Shown here piece after piece: positions 9,401-16,588 of a DNA stretch of 64,000 nucleotides. The notes beneath the pieces are model-generated. The model did no database searches. It saw nothing but the letters and a program-made list of their open reading frames with translations, and was not told the DNA's origin. Position 1 is the first letter of the stretch; the number at the start of each line of letters is the position of its first letter. The translations under genes and the position numbers were made by a program. The DNA comes from an uncultured Celeribacter sp. (lineage in GTDB: Bacteria > Pseudomonadota > Alphaproteobacteria > Rhodobacterales > Rhodobacteraceae), in contig NZ_OY781106.1 of NCBI RefSeq assembly GCF_963676475.1, forward strand, positions 372,001 through 436,000, read 5' to 3'.

Positions 9401-9734
9401 CCTTTTCACTCATGCGCAAAGCGATTTCACCCTGCGGCCCGGACGGTTGACCGTCAAAGGGGCAACGGCCGAGGGGCCATCCCTTGGCATCACCATCGAA
9501 GGGCTCTATGACACGGCGGCCAAGACCGTGGACATGCAGGGTGTGGTCTCGCCGATCTATTTCGTCAACGCGCTGGGCCAGATCGTGTCGCGCCGAGGTG
9601 AGGGGTTGTTCGGCTTCACCTACACGTTGACGGGTGCGGCCAAGGACCCGTCGGTGGGCGTCAACCCGCTGTCCCTGCTTACACCCGGGGCGTTGCGCAA
9701 TATTTTCCGCAAGCCGCCGGCAGGCGATCAGTGA
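6405..9734 (+). CDS. AsmA-like/DUF3971 membrane-anchored periplasmic protein (YhdP/TamB-like)
   Basis: The product is about 1109 residues. It has a charged cytoplasmic N-terminus, a single transmembrane helix (IIGFWTLAFLLAVTIFAALA), then a very long beta-strand-rich periplasmic region. It ends in the AsmA-like C-terminal segment FGFTYTLTGAAKDPSVGVNP. Proteins of this group are thought to form hydrophobic grooves that carry phospholipids between membranes. The start is uncertain: an ATG at 6405 has only a weak ribosome binding site, while a TTG at 6354 would add 17 residues. It is divergent from bcp, and queA follows 19 bp downstream, so the two may share a transcript. Confidence 0.85.
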   Translation: MREPTSQDKDDVTEEAPEAASEASLARKKRPTHHIIGFWTLAFLLAVTIFAALAVLAVTGREITFPEAITTRIERQINSELNGPEVSIGQIVAIVDSHFVPRVTARNVGLIDGSGAEIARLNELRAVLSKEALKARQLRPDTLRLSGAQITVRRSQDGAFALDFGGTQRVTGSGVEVLEAIDRAFSTDPLSGISRIEARELTVSLEDARSGRIWQATDAGVTLVNTDQDIDITMNFEIFNGTEDLAQIELGFGSKKGSLASSISLNMDNAPARDFALQSPTLSFLSVVDAPISAAMRAEIGPDGQLTQYTGSLEIEPGQIVAAEGAEPLDFEGAKGYFDYDPIGKRILFPELRLATDALDITSQGQVLLGDYEGAWPQSFTGQWRISELRMAPEGVFPEPLVFDQALITAKLRLDPFVLDFGQIDLAQGDLWLRGKGRAEAGPEGWSAALDLSVDEMTQAELMSLWPPAAVAKTRSWMAENIFDATYRDLDLALRFAPGQSQPTLTMDWGFEGLDMRYMKTLPPVSDGHGYGALFGSAMTITMNGGTIEAPSGGPVDVAGTVLRIPDIFVKPARLEIGLKTQSSVEAGLALVAGPPFNALRESTFGPDVAEGQAALTGQIGFPLIKKVMFEDVNFLLNGTMTEVSTDQLMPGQVLSADRLALIMDPSGLSIAGAARIGTAQMSGQWRKNFGPDHKGRSDMVGQARINQALLDTFNIALPKGMISGEAEGALSVALRKGQPPAFEVTSDLSGLRLSFAPVGYGKPAGTRGQLTLKGTAGPQPEITTFELSGAGLSAREGRVEIAPGGRFERLSFGRVTLGDWFDAPLSIVGQGAGKPVKVEITGGRLNLARATFGGSGGGGTTGPVPIEVQLDRLTISEGLVLHGFSARLSSGAGVTGSFSGRLNRTGPLTGTIRSGVYGPTITATSQDAGAVVSATGVLERASGGVLNLGLTALPEEGSFDGRVTIDDIRVQSAPSLAELLSAISVVGLIEQMTGGGGILFTHAQSDFTLRPGRLTVKGATAEGPSLGITIEGLYDTAAKTVDMQGVVSPIYFVNALGQIVSRRGEGLFGFTYTLTGAAKDPSVGVNPLSLLTPGALRNIFRKPPAGDQ

Positions 9735-9753
9735 AACCAAACCTGAGGCATTC

Positions 9754-10815
9754 ATGAAACTTTCCGACTTCGATTTCGACCTGCCCGAGGCTTTGATCGC
9801 CACGCGTCCGGCCAAACCGCGCTCGTCCGCGCGGCTTTTGGTGGCGACGCCCACGCGGATTGTGGACGGCCATGTCACCGATCTGTTGGACTGGTTTCAG
9901 CCCGGCGACCGGTTGGTTTTGAACGACACGAAAGTGCTGCCCGCGCGGCTCACCGGCAAGCGCGGGCGCGACACGGCGCAGGGCTATCAGGAGGCGAAGA
10001 TCGAGGTCACGCTTTTGGAGCCACAGGCCGAGGCAGGGCAGTGGCGCGCCCTCATCAAGCCGTTGAAAAAGATCAAGGAAGGCGAGGAGGTGCGGTTCTC
10101 CGATGATCTCTCCGCCACCTTGATCGCCAAGGAAGACGGCGAAGCCGTGGTCGCATTCAATCTTTCGGGCGAGGATTTCGACAAAGCGCTGGCGGAGGCC
10201 GGGTCCATGCCCTTGCCGCCTTATATCGAGGCCAAACGCAAGGCCGACGCGCAGGATAAGGAAGACTATCAAACCGTCTGGGCGCGCAATATGGGCGCGG
10301 TTGCCGCCCCCACCGCGTCCTTGCATTTCGACGAGCCTCTGCTGAAGGCGCTGGCCGAGAAGGGCGTCGAGTTCACCTATGTGACGCTGCACGTGGGGGC
10401 GGGGACATTCCTGCCGGTGAAGGTGGATGATGTCTCCGATCACAAGATGCATTCGGAATGGGGCGAGGTCTCCGAGGGCGCCGCGATTGAGATCAACACC
10501 ACGAAACAAAAGGGCGGGCGGGTGATCCCCGTGGGCACCACGGCGCTGCGTCTCATTGAAAGCGCCGCGCCTGCGCCGGGTGTGATTGCGCCCTTTCTGG
10601 GCGAGACCGATATTTTCATCAAGCCGGGCTATGAGTTCCGTGTGGCCGATGCGCTTATGACCAATTTCCACCTGCCGAAAAGCACGTTGTTGATGCTGGT
10701 CTCTGCGCTCATGGGGCGCGAGCGGATGCGGACGGTTTACGATCATGCCGTCGCCGAAGGCTATCGGTTTTTCTCCTATGGCGATGCGTCCTTGTTGTTG
10801 CCGCATGAGGTGTAA
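9754..10815 (+). CDS. queA: S-adenosylmethionine:tRNA ribosyltransferase-isomerase
   Basis: QueA transfers and rearranges the ribosyl moiety of SAM onto preQ1-modified tRNA, the next-to-last step of queuosine synthesis. The 353-residue product has the usual length and starts MKLSDFDFDLPEALIATRPA. Family motifs include LVLNDTKVLPARLTGKRG, AAPTASLHFDEPLL, YVTLHVGAGTFLPVK and MHSEWGEV near residue 230. The ATG at 9754 follows GAGG by seven bases; longer in-frame extensions lie inside the AsmA-like gene and are unlikely. No tgt gene follows in the window. Confidence 0.97.
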   Translation: MKLSDFDFDLPEALIATRPAKPRSSARLLVATPTRIVDGHVTDLLDWFQPGDRLVLNDTKVLPARLTGKRGRDTAQGYQEAKIEVTLLEPQAEAGQWRALIKPLKKIKEGEEVRFSDDLSATLIAKEDGEAVVAFNLSGEDFDKALAEAGSMPLPPYIEAKRKADAQDKEDYQTVWARNMGAVAAPTASLHFDEPLLKALAEKGVEFTYVTLHVGAGTFLPVKVDDVSDHKMHSEWGEVSEGAAIEINTTKQKGGRVIPVGTTALRLIESAAPAPGVIAPFLGETDIFIKPGYEFRVADALMTNFHLPKSTLLMLVSALMGRERMRTVYDHAVAEGYRFFSYGDASLLLPHEV

Positions 10816-10945
10816 GACCTGAAATCGGCCACGTCTGGCGTTAACCTTAACATCCGGGTAAGACATCTGTAAAAGCCCCCCATCACGGGTTTAGCTGGGC
10901 ATCCGTCTGCTTTCCCTCGCATCCCGAATCCCCTAGGGTCCCGCC

Positions 10946-12226
10946 ATGAATAAAGTGCTCTCTTCCTCCGCACCCCTCTTGTTGGGGATCATGCTCCTGA
11001 TGATCGGCAACGGTCTGCAAGGCACACTCTTGGGTGTGCGTGGTGTGGCCGAAGGGTTTTCGACCTTCGAGATTTCCATCGTCATGTCGGCCTATTTTGC
11101 GGGCTTTCTGGGTGGCTCTCAGGCTGCGCCCCGTCTTATTCGCCGCGTCGGTCATGTTCGGGTCTTTGCGGCGCTGGCCTCTTTTATCTCGGCGGCGCTG
11201 ATCCTGTTTCCGGTGGTCGCGAACCCCTGGGTCTGGACAGCACTGCGCGTGGTCTTGGGCTTTTGTTTCTCGGGCGTTTACGTGACGGCGGAAAGCTGGC
11301 TCAACAATTCCACCACCAACGAACAGCGTGGCAAGGTCCTGTCGGCCTATATGTTGGTGCAAACCGTGGGCATCATCGCCGCGCAGTGGATCCTGGCCGA
11401 GGGCGATCCTTCGGGCTTTGTGCTCTTCATCATCCCCTCCGTGCTCGTGTCGATCTCCTTCGCGCCGATCCTTCTGTCGATCTCTCCGACGCCTGCGTTC
11501 GAGACCTCGAAACCGCTCTCTCTCGTCGAGCTGTTCCGCATTTCGCCTCTGGGCTGCATCGGCATGTTCTTGATGGGCGGCATCTTTGCCTCGCAAATGG
11601 CCATGGCTGCGGTTTATGGCGGGCAGGCAGGCTTCACGCTTGGCCAAATCTCCGCTTTCGTGGCGGCAATCTACATGGGGGCGCTGTGCTTTCAGCTGCC
11701 GATCGGCTGGATTTCGGACCGCTCCGACCGCCGCAAAGTGATTTTCGGTGCCGCAGGTGTCGGTGCTTTCGCCTGTATTCTAGGGGCGATTTTTGCGCAG
11801 AGCTATGTCTTCGTGCTCGCTGCGGGCTTTATTGCCGGGGGCATGGCAACCCCGCTGTATTCGCTGCTCATCGCCCACACCAATGACTATCTCGAACCCG
11901 AAGACATGGCCGCTTCCTCGGGTGGGCTGATTTTCATCAATGGCGTCGGTGCCGTCGGCGGTCCTTTGATTGCCGGTTACATGATGACGGGCTTTGGGCC
12001 GCAGGGCTATTGGGTGTTCCAGATATTCCTCTTGGGTGGCATCGCGCTTTATGCGCTTTGGCGGATGACGCGGCGCGCGGCGGTGGAGGATACATCCTCC
12101 TATGTGGCGGTGATGCCCTCGACGACCACGGTGGTGGCCGAGCTTGCGCAGGAGGTCGCCAACGACATGGCGGAGGAGGCCGAGGCCCATCAAGAGGCCG
12201 AGACTCAGGTGGAGGATCGTGCGTGA
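10946..12226 (+). CDS. MFS transporter, YcaD-like
   Basis: The 426-residue product has twelve predicted helices. MFS loop motifs are visible after helix 2 (GGSQAAPRLIRRVGHVR) and in the second half (GWISDRSDRRKVIFG). The segment VTAESWLNNSTTNEQRGKVLSAYM is typical of the YcaD/MFS_1 group annotated as putative sugar or drug transporters. An acidic, Ala/Glu-rich cytosolic tail of about 45 residues follows helix 12 and is unusual in length. The gene stands alone between queA and the DUF924 gene, so the substrate is not known. Confidence 0.9.
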   Translation: MNKVLSSSAPLLLGIMLLMIGNGLQGTLLGVRGVAEGFSTFEISIVMSAYFAGFLGGSQAAPRLIRRVGHVRVFAALASFISAALILFPVVANPWVWTALRVVLGFCFSGVYVTAESWLNNSTTNEQRGKVLSAYMLVQTVGIIAAQWILAEGDPSGFVLFIIPSVLVSISFAPILLSISPTPAFETSKPLSLVELFRISPLGCIGMFLMGGIFASQMAMAAVYGGQAGFTLGQISAFVAAIYMGALCFQLPIGWISDRSDRRKVIFGAAGVGAFACILGAIFAQSYVFVLAAGFIAGGMATPLYSLLIAHTNDYLEPEDMAASSGGLIFINGVGAVGGPLIAGYMMTGFGPQGYWVFQIFLLGGIALYALWRMTRRAAVEDTSSYVAVMPSTTTVVAELAQEVANDMAEEAEAHQEAETQVEDRA

Positions 12227-12342
12227 AATGCTGTAAATGCGCAACAATCGGAAAAGTGACGCGGTGTTAGCGATAATTAACTTGTGCCACACCTTGGGCT
12301 TTGTAACGCTTCTGTAAAGTTTTGCCCCAGGAGCGACGACAA

Positions 12343-12933
12343 ATGCACAGCGCTGAGAAAACCCCCGAGGACATTTTGGCCTTTTGGCTTGATGAGCTGG
12401 ATCCGTCGCAATGGTATGTGGCCGATGCGGCGCTCGATCAGCGGATTCGTGATGTGTTTCTGCCGACCTGGCAGAAGGCGCAGGAGGGGGCCTATTCGCT
12501 TTGGCTCACTTACCCGTCGGGCGCTTTGGCCTACATCATCCTCAACGACCAAATGCCGCGCAACATGTTCCGGGGCGAGGCTAAGGCCTTTGCCTCCGAC
12601 TCGATGTCTCTGGCCGCAGCGAAAGCGGCGGTGGACAAGGGGTGGGATTTGCGGATCGACGCGCCCGCGCGCCAGTTCTTTTACCTGCCGATGATGCATA
12701 GCGAAAACCTGTCCGATCAGGAGCGTTGCGTGCGTCTGATCTGTGAGCGGATGAAAGGCGCTGAGAGCAATCTTTTGCACGCCAAGGCGCATCGCGAGGT
12801 CATTCGCATGTTCGGGCGGTTCCCGTACCGCAATGACGCGCTGTCCCGCGCCACCACGCAGAGCGAAGCGCAGTTCCTGTCCAAGGGCGGGTACGCGGAA
12901 ATCCTGCGCGGCTTACAACCCGTCGCGGCCTGA
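12343..12933 (+). CDS. DUF924 family protein
   Basis: This 196-residue soluble protein carries the DUF924 signatures DILAFWLDELDPSQWY, LAYIILNDQMPRNMFRG and FFYLPMMHSE. The fold is an alpha-helical TPR-like bundle. Members are widespread in proteobacteria and plants, but no reaction is established. The ATG at 12343 follows CAGGAG at proper spacing. A weak inverted repeat (ATCCCGC at 12961-12967 with GCGGGAT at 12984-12990) lies just after the gene but lacks a T-run, so it is at best a weak terminator. Confidence 0.9.
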   Translation: MHSAEKTPEDILAFWLDELDPSQWYVADAALDQRIRDVFLPTWQKAQEGAYSLWLTYPSGALAYIILNDQMPRNMFRGEAKAFASDSMSLAAAKAAVDKGWDLRIDAPARQFFYLPMMHSENLSDQERCVRLICERMKGAESNLLHAKAHREVIRMFGRFPYRNDALSRATTQSEAQFLSKGGYAEILRGLQPVAA

Positions 12934-13163
12934 GCCCATTCACATGTTTGAGGTATGCACATCCCGCCCAAGCTATGCATTGAGCGGGATGCAGCCTTTC
13001 ATGTAGAATGCGCAGAGCTTCATTGCGACAGTTTTCAAGATAGTTTAGCATCAAACTAATTTGTTCCGCTCGCGCGGGCGCCTGAAGCGATGGCTTGAAT
13101 TCCAAGTGTTTCGGCGCATCTGTGTGGAGTTGGAAATCCATATTGGTTTCGGGAGGACCCACC

Positions 13164-14558
13164 ATGTCAGACACATCTTTCGACCTCATCGTGATCGGCG
13201 CCGGCCCTGGTGGCTATGTGGCCGCCATTCGTGCGGCGCAGTTGGGGCTTAAGGTCGCCTGTGTCGAGCGCGAGAATCTGGGCGGGATTTGTCTGAACTG
13301 GGGCTGCATCCCGACGAAGGCGTTGCTGCGCTCGGCGGAGGTCTATCACCAGATGCACCGCGCCAAGGAATTCGGTCTCTCGGCGGGCGACATCGGCTTT
13401 GATCTCGACGCCATCGTCAAGCGCTCGCGCGGCGTCGCGGCGCAGATGAATGGCGGGATCAAGGGCTTGTTTAAAAAGAACAAAGTCACCGCGATCATGG
13501 GCGAGGCGAAACTCGCCGGCAAAGGTAAGGTCGAGGTCAAAACCGACAAGGGCACCGAGACGCTGACCGCCAAAAATATCATCGTCGCCACCGGCGCGCG
13601 GGCGCGCGAACTGCCGGGGCTGGAGGCCGACGGCGATCTGGTCTGGACCTACCGCCACGCTCTGGTGCCGACGCGGATGCCGAAGAAGCTTCTGGTCATC
13701 GGATCGGGCGCCATCGGCATTGAATTCGCGAGCTTTTACAACACCTTGGGTGCCGACACGACGGTCGTCGAGGTGATGGATCGCGTGCTTCCGGTCGAGG
13801 ACAAAGACATTTCCGCCTTCGCCAAAAAACAGTTCGAAAAGCAGGGGATGAAGATCCTGCAAAAGACGACCGTGAAGAAACTCGACCGCGCGAAAGGCAA
13901 AGTGACGGCGCATTTCGAAGCGGGCGGAAAAGTCACCACCGAAGAGTTCGACACGGTGATTTCCGCGGTCGGAATCGTCGGCAATGTCGAGGGTCTGGGC
14001 CTCGAGGAGGCGGGCGTGAAGATCGACCGCACCCATGTTGTGACCGACGAATTCTGCCGCACGGGTGTCGACGGAGTGTTCGCCATCGGCGACATCGCAG
14101 GCGCGCCGTGGCTCGCGCATAAAGCGTCGCACGAAGGCGTCATGGTGGCCGAGTTGATCGCCGGCGAACACCCGCATCCGATCAAGCCGAACTCGATCGC
14201 GGGCTGCACCTATTGCCACCCGCAAGTGGCCTCTGTGGGGCTCACCGAGGACAAGGCGAAAGAGGCGGGCTATGAGATCAAGGTCGGCAAATTTCCCTTT
14301 ATCGGCAATGGGAAAGCCGTCGCCATGGGCGAGGCCGAGGGTCTCGTGAAAACCGTGTTCGACGCCAAGACGGGCGAGCTTTTGGGCGCGCATATGGTGG
14401 GCGCCGAGGTGACGGAAATGATCCAGGGCTACGTGATCGGGCGGACGCTTGAGACGACGGAAGAAGAGCTGATGAACACGGTCTTCCCGCACCCGACGAT
14501 GTCGGAAATGATGCATGAAGCGGTGCTTGCAGCTTACGGACGGGCGCTGCATATTTGA
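13164..14558 (+). CDS. lpdA: Dihydrolipoyl dehydrogenase (E3)
   Basis: E3 reoxidises dihydrolipoamide of the 2-oxoacid dehydrogenase or glycine cleavage complexes using FAD and NAD+. The 464-residue protein shows the FAD-binding GAGPGG (residues 12-17) and the redox disulfide GGICLNWGCIPTK (Cys43, Cys48). It also has the NAD-binding GSGAIGIEFASFY, the second FAD motif GVFAIGDIAGAPWLAHKA, and the C-terminal His-Glu dyad FPHPTMSEMMHEA. The ATG at 13164 follows GGGAGG. No E1 or E2 gene is in the window, so its partner complex cannot be assigned. Confidence 0.97.
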   Translation: MSDTSFDLIVIGAGPGGYVAAIRAAQLGLKVACVERENLGGICLNWGCIPTKALLRSAEVYHQMHRAKEFGLSAGDIGFDLDAIVKRSRGVAAQMNGGIKGLFKKNKVTAIMGEAKLAGKGKVEVKTDKGTETLTAKNIIVATGARARELPGLEADGDLVWTYRHALVPTRMPKKLLVIGSGAIGIEFASFYNTLGADTTVVEVMDRVLPVEDKDISAFAKKQFEKQGMKILQKTTVKKLDRAKGKVTAHFEAGGKVTTEEFDTVISAVGIVGNVEGLGLEEAGVKIDRTHVVTDEFCRTGVDGVFAIGDIAGAPWLAHKASHEGVMVAELIAGEHPHPIKPNSIAGCTYCHPQVASVGLTEDKAKEAGYEIKVGKFPFIGNGKAVAMGEAEGLVKTVFDAKTGELLGAHMVGAEVTEMIQGYVIGRTLETTEEELMNTVFPHPTMSEMMHEAVLAAYGRALHI

Positions 14559-14560
14559 GG

Positions 14561-14908
14561 GTGGAACCTCTCATCGAGATCGGTCGCGCCTATGGCCCGG
14601 CCGATTTTGCGCTTCTTGAGGCGGCGTTTGGCGCGACGGATATTCCGCTGTTTCTGCATGGAGCACAGACCCATATGATCCGCCCTGAGATGGCGCTCGC
14701 TTTCGGTGGCATGCCGATGGCCGTGCCGACCAGCCGGTGGCAGGAGGCAGTGGCGCTCTTGGCGGAGATCGCACCCAAACACGGATTTCGCATCCGCTGG
14801 CCTTTGGCCGTTCCGCTCGTGGCGATGTCTCTGCTGATCGGCGCGGTGCCGATGCATTTAAATGCGACCTTTCCGCGGTTCCGTAAGGACGATGAAGCCT
14901 GCCAATAG
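14561..14908 (+). CDS. DUF2007-like putative signal-transducing protein
   Basis: The reading frame begins at the lpdA stop (TTG at 14555 overlapping it, or GTG at 14561) and encodes about 115 residues. The first 75 resemble the small DUF2007 (GlnB-like) domain: a residue pattern for helix and strands, ALLEAAFGATDIPLFLHGAQ, then VPTSRWQEAVALLAEI. A C-terminal transmembrane segment (PLAVPLVAMSLLIGAVPM) follows. No ATG start exists and the ribosome binding site is unclear, so the exact start is open. Tight linkage to lpdA suggests co-transcription. Function is unknown. Confidence 0.6.
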   Translation: MEPLIEIGRAYGPADFALLEAAFGATDIPLFLHGAQTHMIRPEMALAFGGMPMAVPTSRWQEAVALLAEIAPKHGFRIRWPLAVPLVAMSLLIGAVPMHLNATFPRFRKDDEACQ

Positions 14909-14940
14909 GGTGATATATCAACATCTGTGATGGGTGATAT
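14908..14940 (+). promoter_or_regulatory. Palindrome and direct repeat in front of the LysR gene
   Basis: GGGTGATAT occurs at 14908-14916 and again at 14932-14940. The first copy is part of the perfect 10-bp palindrome TGATATATCA (14911-14920). The pair lies 50-80 bp ahead of the LysR start and could be an autoregulatory operator. This is inference from position and symmetry only. Confidence 0.35.
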
Positions 14941-14989
14941 TATATGCGCGCCTCTTGTGCATAAATGTAGGTCATGTAATCTGACGCTT

Positions 14990-15955
14990 ATGACTGATTG
15001 GGATTCTCTTCGTTACATTCTCGCCGTGGCGCGCGAGGGCGGGCTTTCGGGCGCGGCGCGCGTGCTGGGCGTGAACCATGCGACCGTGTCGCGGCAGTTG
15101 GCCAAGGCCGAAGATGCCGCAGGCGTTCGTTTCTTCACCCGTCTGGCCTCTGGGCTTCAGCCGACCGAAGCCGGGCAGGTCGCCATCGCCCATGCCGAGG
15201 AAGTCGAGGCGCGGATGGTCGCGCTCGATATGGCCTTGGCCGCGCGGGATGAGACCGAAGAAGGCGAGCTGAAAGTGACCATTCCGCCGCTGATGGCGGA
15301 AGATAATTTTGCCGAAGACATCAAAGAATTCAAAGCGCTGCATCCAGGGATCGACCTACATCTCCTGGGCGCGACCGAAGTGCTGAACCTGCACCGGCGC
15401 GAAGCGGATGTGGCCATTCGAGTCACCCAATCGCCCGAAGAAAGCCTCTGGGGCCGGATGGTGACGCCGCAACGCGCGGGCTGGTTTGCGACGCCTGAAT
15501 TTGTCGAGCGCTACAAAGATGTGATTGAGAGGCGTGATACCGAAACGGTGCTGCCCTATATCGGATTTTCCGCTTGGTTCGCCTCGACCCCTGCCGGGTT
15601 GTTCACGGACCTGCCGCCTGTGCGGGTGGCGATCAAAACGGACGATATGGTGTCTGCCATGTCTTTGGCGCGTCAGGGCATGGGAATGGTGCGCACCTCG
15701 CATCTCTTGGGGTCGAGCGATCCGAAACTGGTGCGGGTGCCTGGGGTTCCGCTGTCGGATCATACTCCGATCTGGGTGCTGACCCATCCCGATCTGCGCC
15801 ATGTGCCGCGGGTGACGGAGTTCATGCGGTTCATCGCCAACCGGATCACGGCGCGGCGCGCGCTTTACATGGGGCTGGACGAAAGCTCGGCCAATGCGGC
15901 GACGCGGTCGGACGGGGCGAAACTCGAAGGCATCGCCAGCGAGATTGCGGAATAA
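14990..15955 (+). CDS. LysR family transcriptional regulator
   Basis: The 321-residue protein starts MTDWDSLRYILAVAREGGLS, with the LysR winged helix-turn-helix at residues about 5-60 (ARVLGVNHATVSRQLAKAE). An effector-binding domain of two lobes follows, recognisable at LKVTIPPLMAEDNFAEDIKEF. The ATG at 14990 gives the standard LysR N-terminus; a longer frame from 14927 is unlikely. Downstream it ends in a bidirectional-looking terminator. There is no divergent target gene, so the regulon is unknown. Confidence 0.93.
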   Translation: MTDWDSLRYILAVAREGGLSGAARVLGVNHATVSRQLAKAEDAAGVRFFTRLASGLQPTEAGQVAIAHAEEVEARMVALDMALAARDETEEGELKVTIPPLMAEDNFAEDIKEFKALHPGIDLHLLGATEVLNLHRREADVAIRVTQSPEESLWGRMVTPQRAGWFATPEFVERYKDVIERRDTETVLPYIGFSAWFASTPAGLFTDLPPVRVAIKTDDMVSAMSLARQGMGMVRTSHLLGSSDPKLVRVPGVPLSDHTPIWVLTHPDLRHVPRVTEFMRFIANRITARRALYMGLDESSANAATRSDGAKLEGIASEIAE

Positions 15956-15960
15956 AAAAG

Positions 15961-15990
15961 CGGCCTCCCGAACAGGTGAGGCCGTTTTTA
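15961..15990 (+). terminator. Terminator between convergent LysR and rhodanese genes
   Basis: CGGCCTC (15961-15967) pairs with GAGGCCG (15978-15984), followed by TTTTTA on the plus strand and preceded by AAAAAAG. It can therefore stop transcription from either side. Confidence 0.85.
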
Positions 15991-15999
15991 TGTCTGCTG

Positions 16000-16362
16000 T
16001 CAGACGTTGCGCAGCTCGCCGCCGCCCGACACCCAATTGTGCAGCCCGCCAAGGTTCTGCACATCTTCGTGGCCCAGAGATTTCAAAAGCCGCACACCGC
16101 CCGATGACCGCGCGCCCGAGGCGCAATAGAGTACCTTGGTCGTCTTGGTGTCCTTCATCTCGGGCAGACAGGCGGACGAGGAGGGATCGCATTTCGCTTT
16201 GAGATCCTGCAACGGAATATGCAGCGCTCCTTTCGCGGTGCCGGACATATGCAGCTCCATCCCGTCACGCACGTCGATGAGCAACAATGTGCCCTTCGCC
16301 ATCCCGGCTTTTACATCCTCCACGGAGATTTTCGGGGCACCGCCGCCAAACAATCCAAACAT
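16000..16362 (-). CDS. Rhodanese-like domain protein
   Basis: A single-domain 120-residue rhodanese. The active-site loop VLYCASGARSSGGV carries the catalytic cysteine, and the CH2A-like motif LLIDVRDGMEL is near residue 30. Such proteins move sulfane sulfur or bind thiols. The start at 16362 (MFGLFGGGAPKISVEDVKAG) follows AAGGTGA. The N-terminal FGLFGG patch is odd but is not a clear membrane anchor. It is divergent from uvrA and convergent with the LysR gene. Confidence 0.9.
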   Translation of the reverse strand: MFGLFGGGAPKISVEDVKAGMAKGTLLLIDVRDGMELHMSGTAKGALHIPLQDLKAKCDPSSSACLPEMKDTKTTKVLYCASGARSSGGVRLLKSLGHEDVQNLGGLHNWVSGGGELRNV

Positions 16363-16505
16363 CGCTTCACCTTTGCAGTCATTGTTCTTGTTTGCGCTTT
16401 TGTATCGCGGCGGCACAGGGGGCGTCTGTGACCAAATCACGCAGATGGGTCAGGCGGGCTGTCTCAAATATGTGAATGGTGAAAAAAGGGGCGATCTGCA
16501 CGCTA

Positions 16506-16520
16506 GTTCTTGTTATGTTC
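16506..16520 (+). promoter_or_regulatory. LexA (SOS) box upstream of uvrA
   Basis: The sequence GTTC-TTGTTAT-GTTC matches exactly the alphaproteobacterial LexA consensus GTTC-N7-GTTC. It lies about 70 bp upstream of the uvrA ATG. LexA repression and DNA-damage induction of uvrA are therefore expected. Confidence 0.85.
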
Positions 16521-16588
16521 TCAATTTCCTGTTGGAACGGCGCAAGCTCTCCACTAGATATGAGGGCAGAAACCGAGTGGGGTGCCCG

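Noticed and set aside
12265..12285. CtrA-like site (TTAG..TTAA) ahead of the DUF924 gene
   Set aside because: Only a partial match to TTAA-N7-TTAA and no cell-cycle gene nearby.
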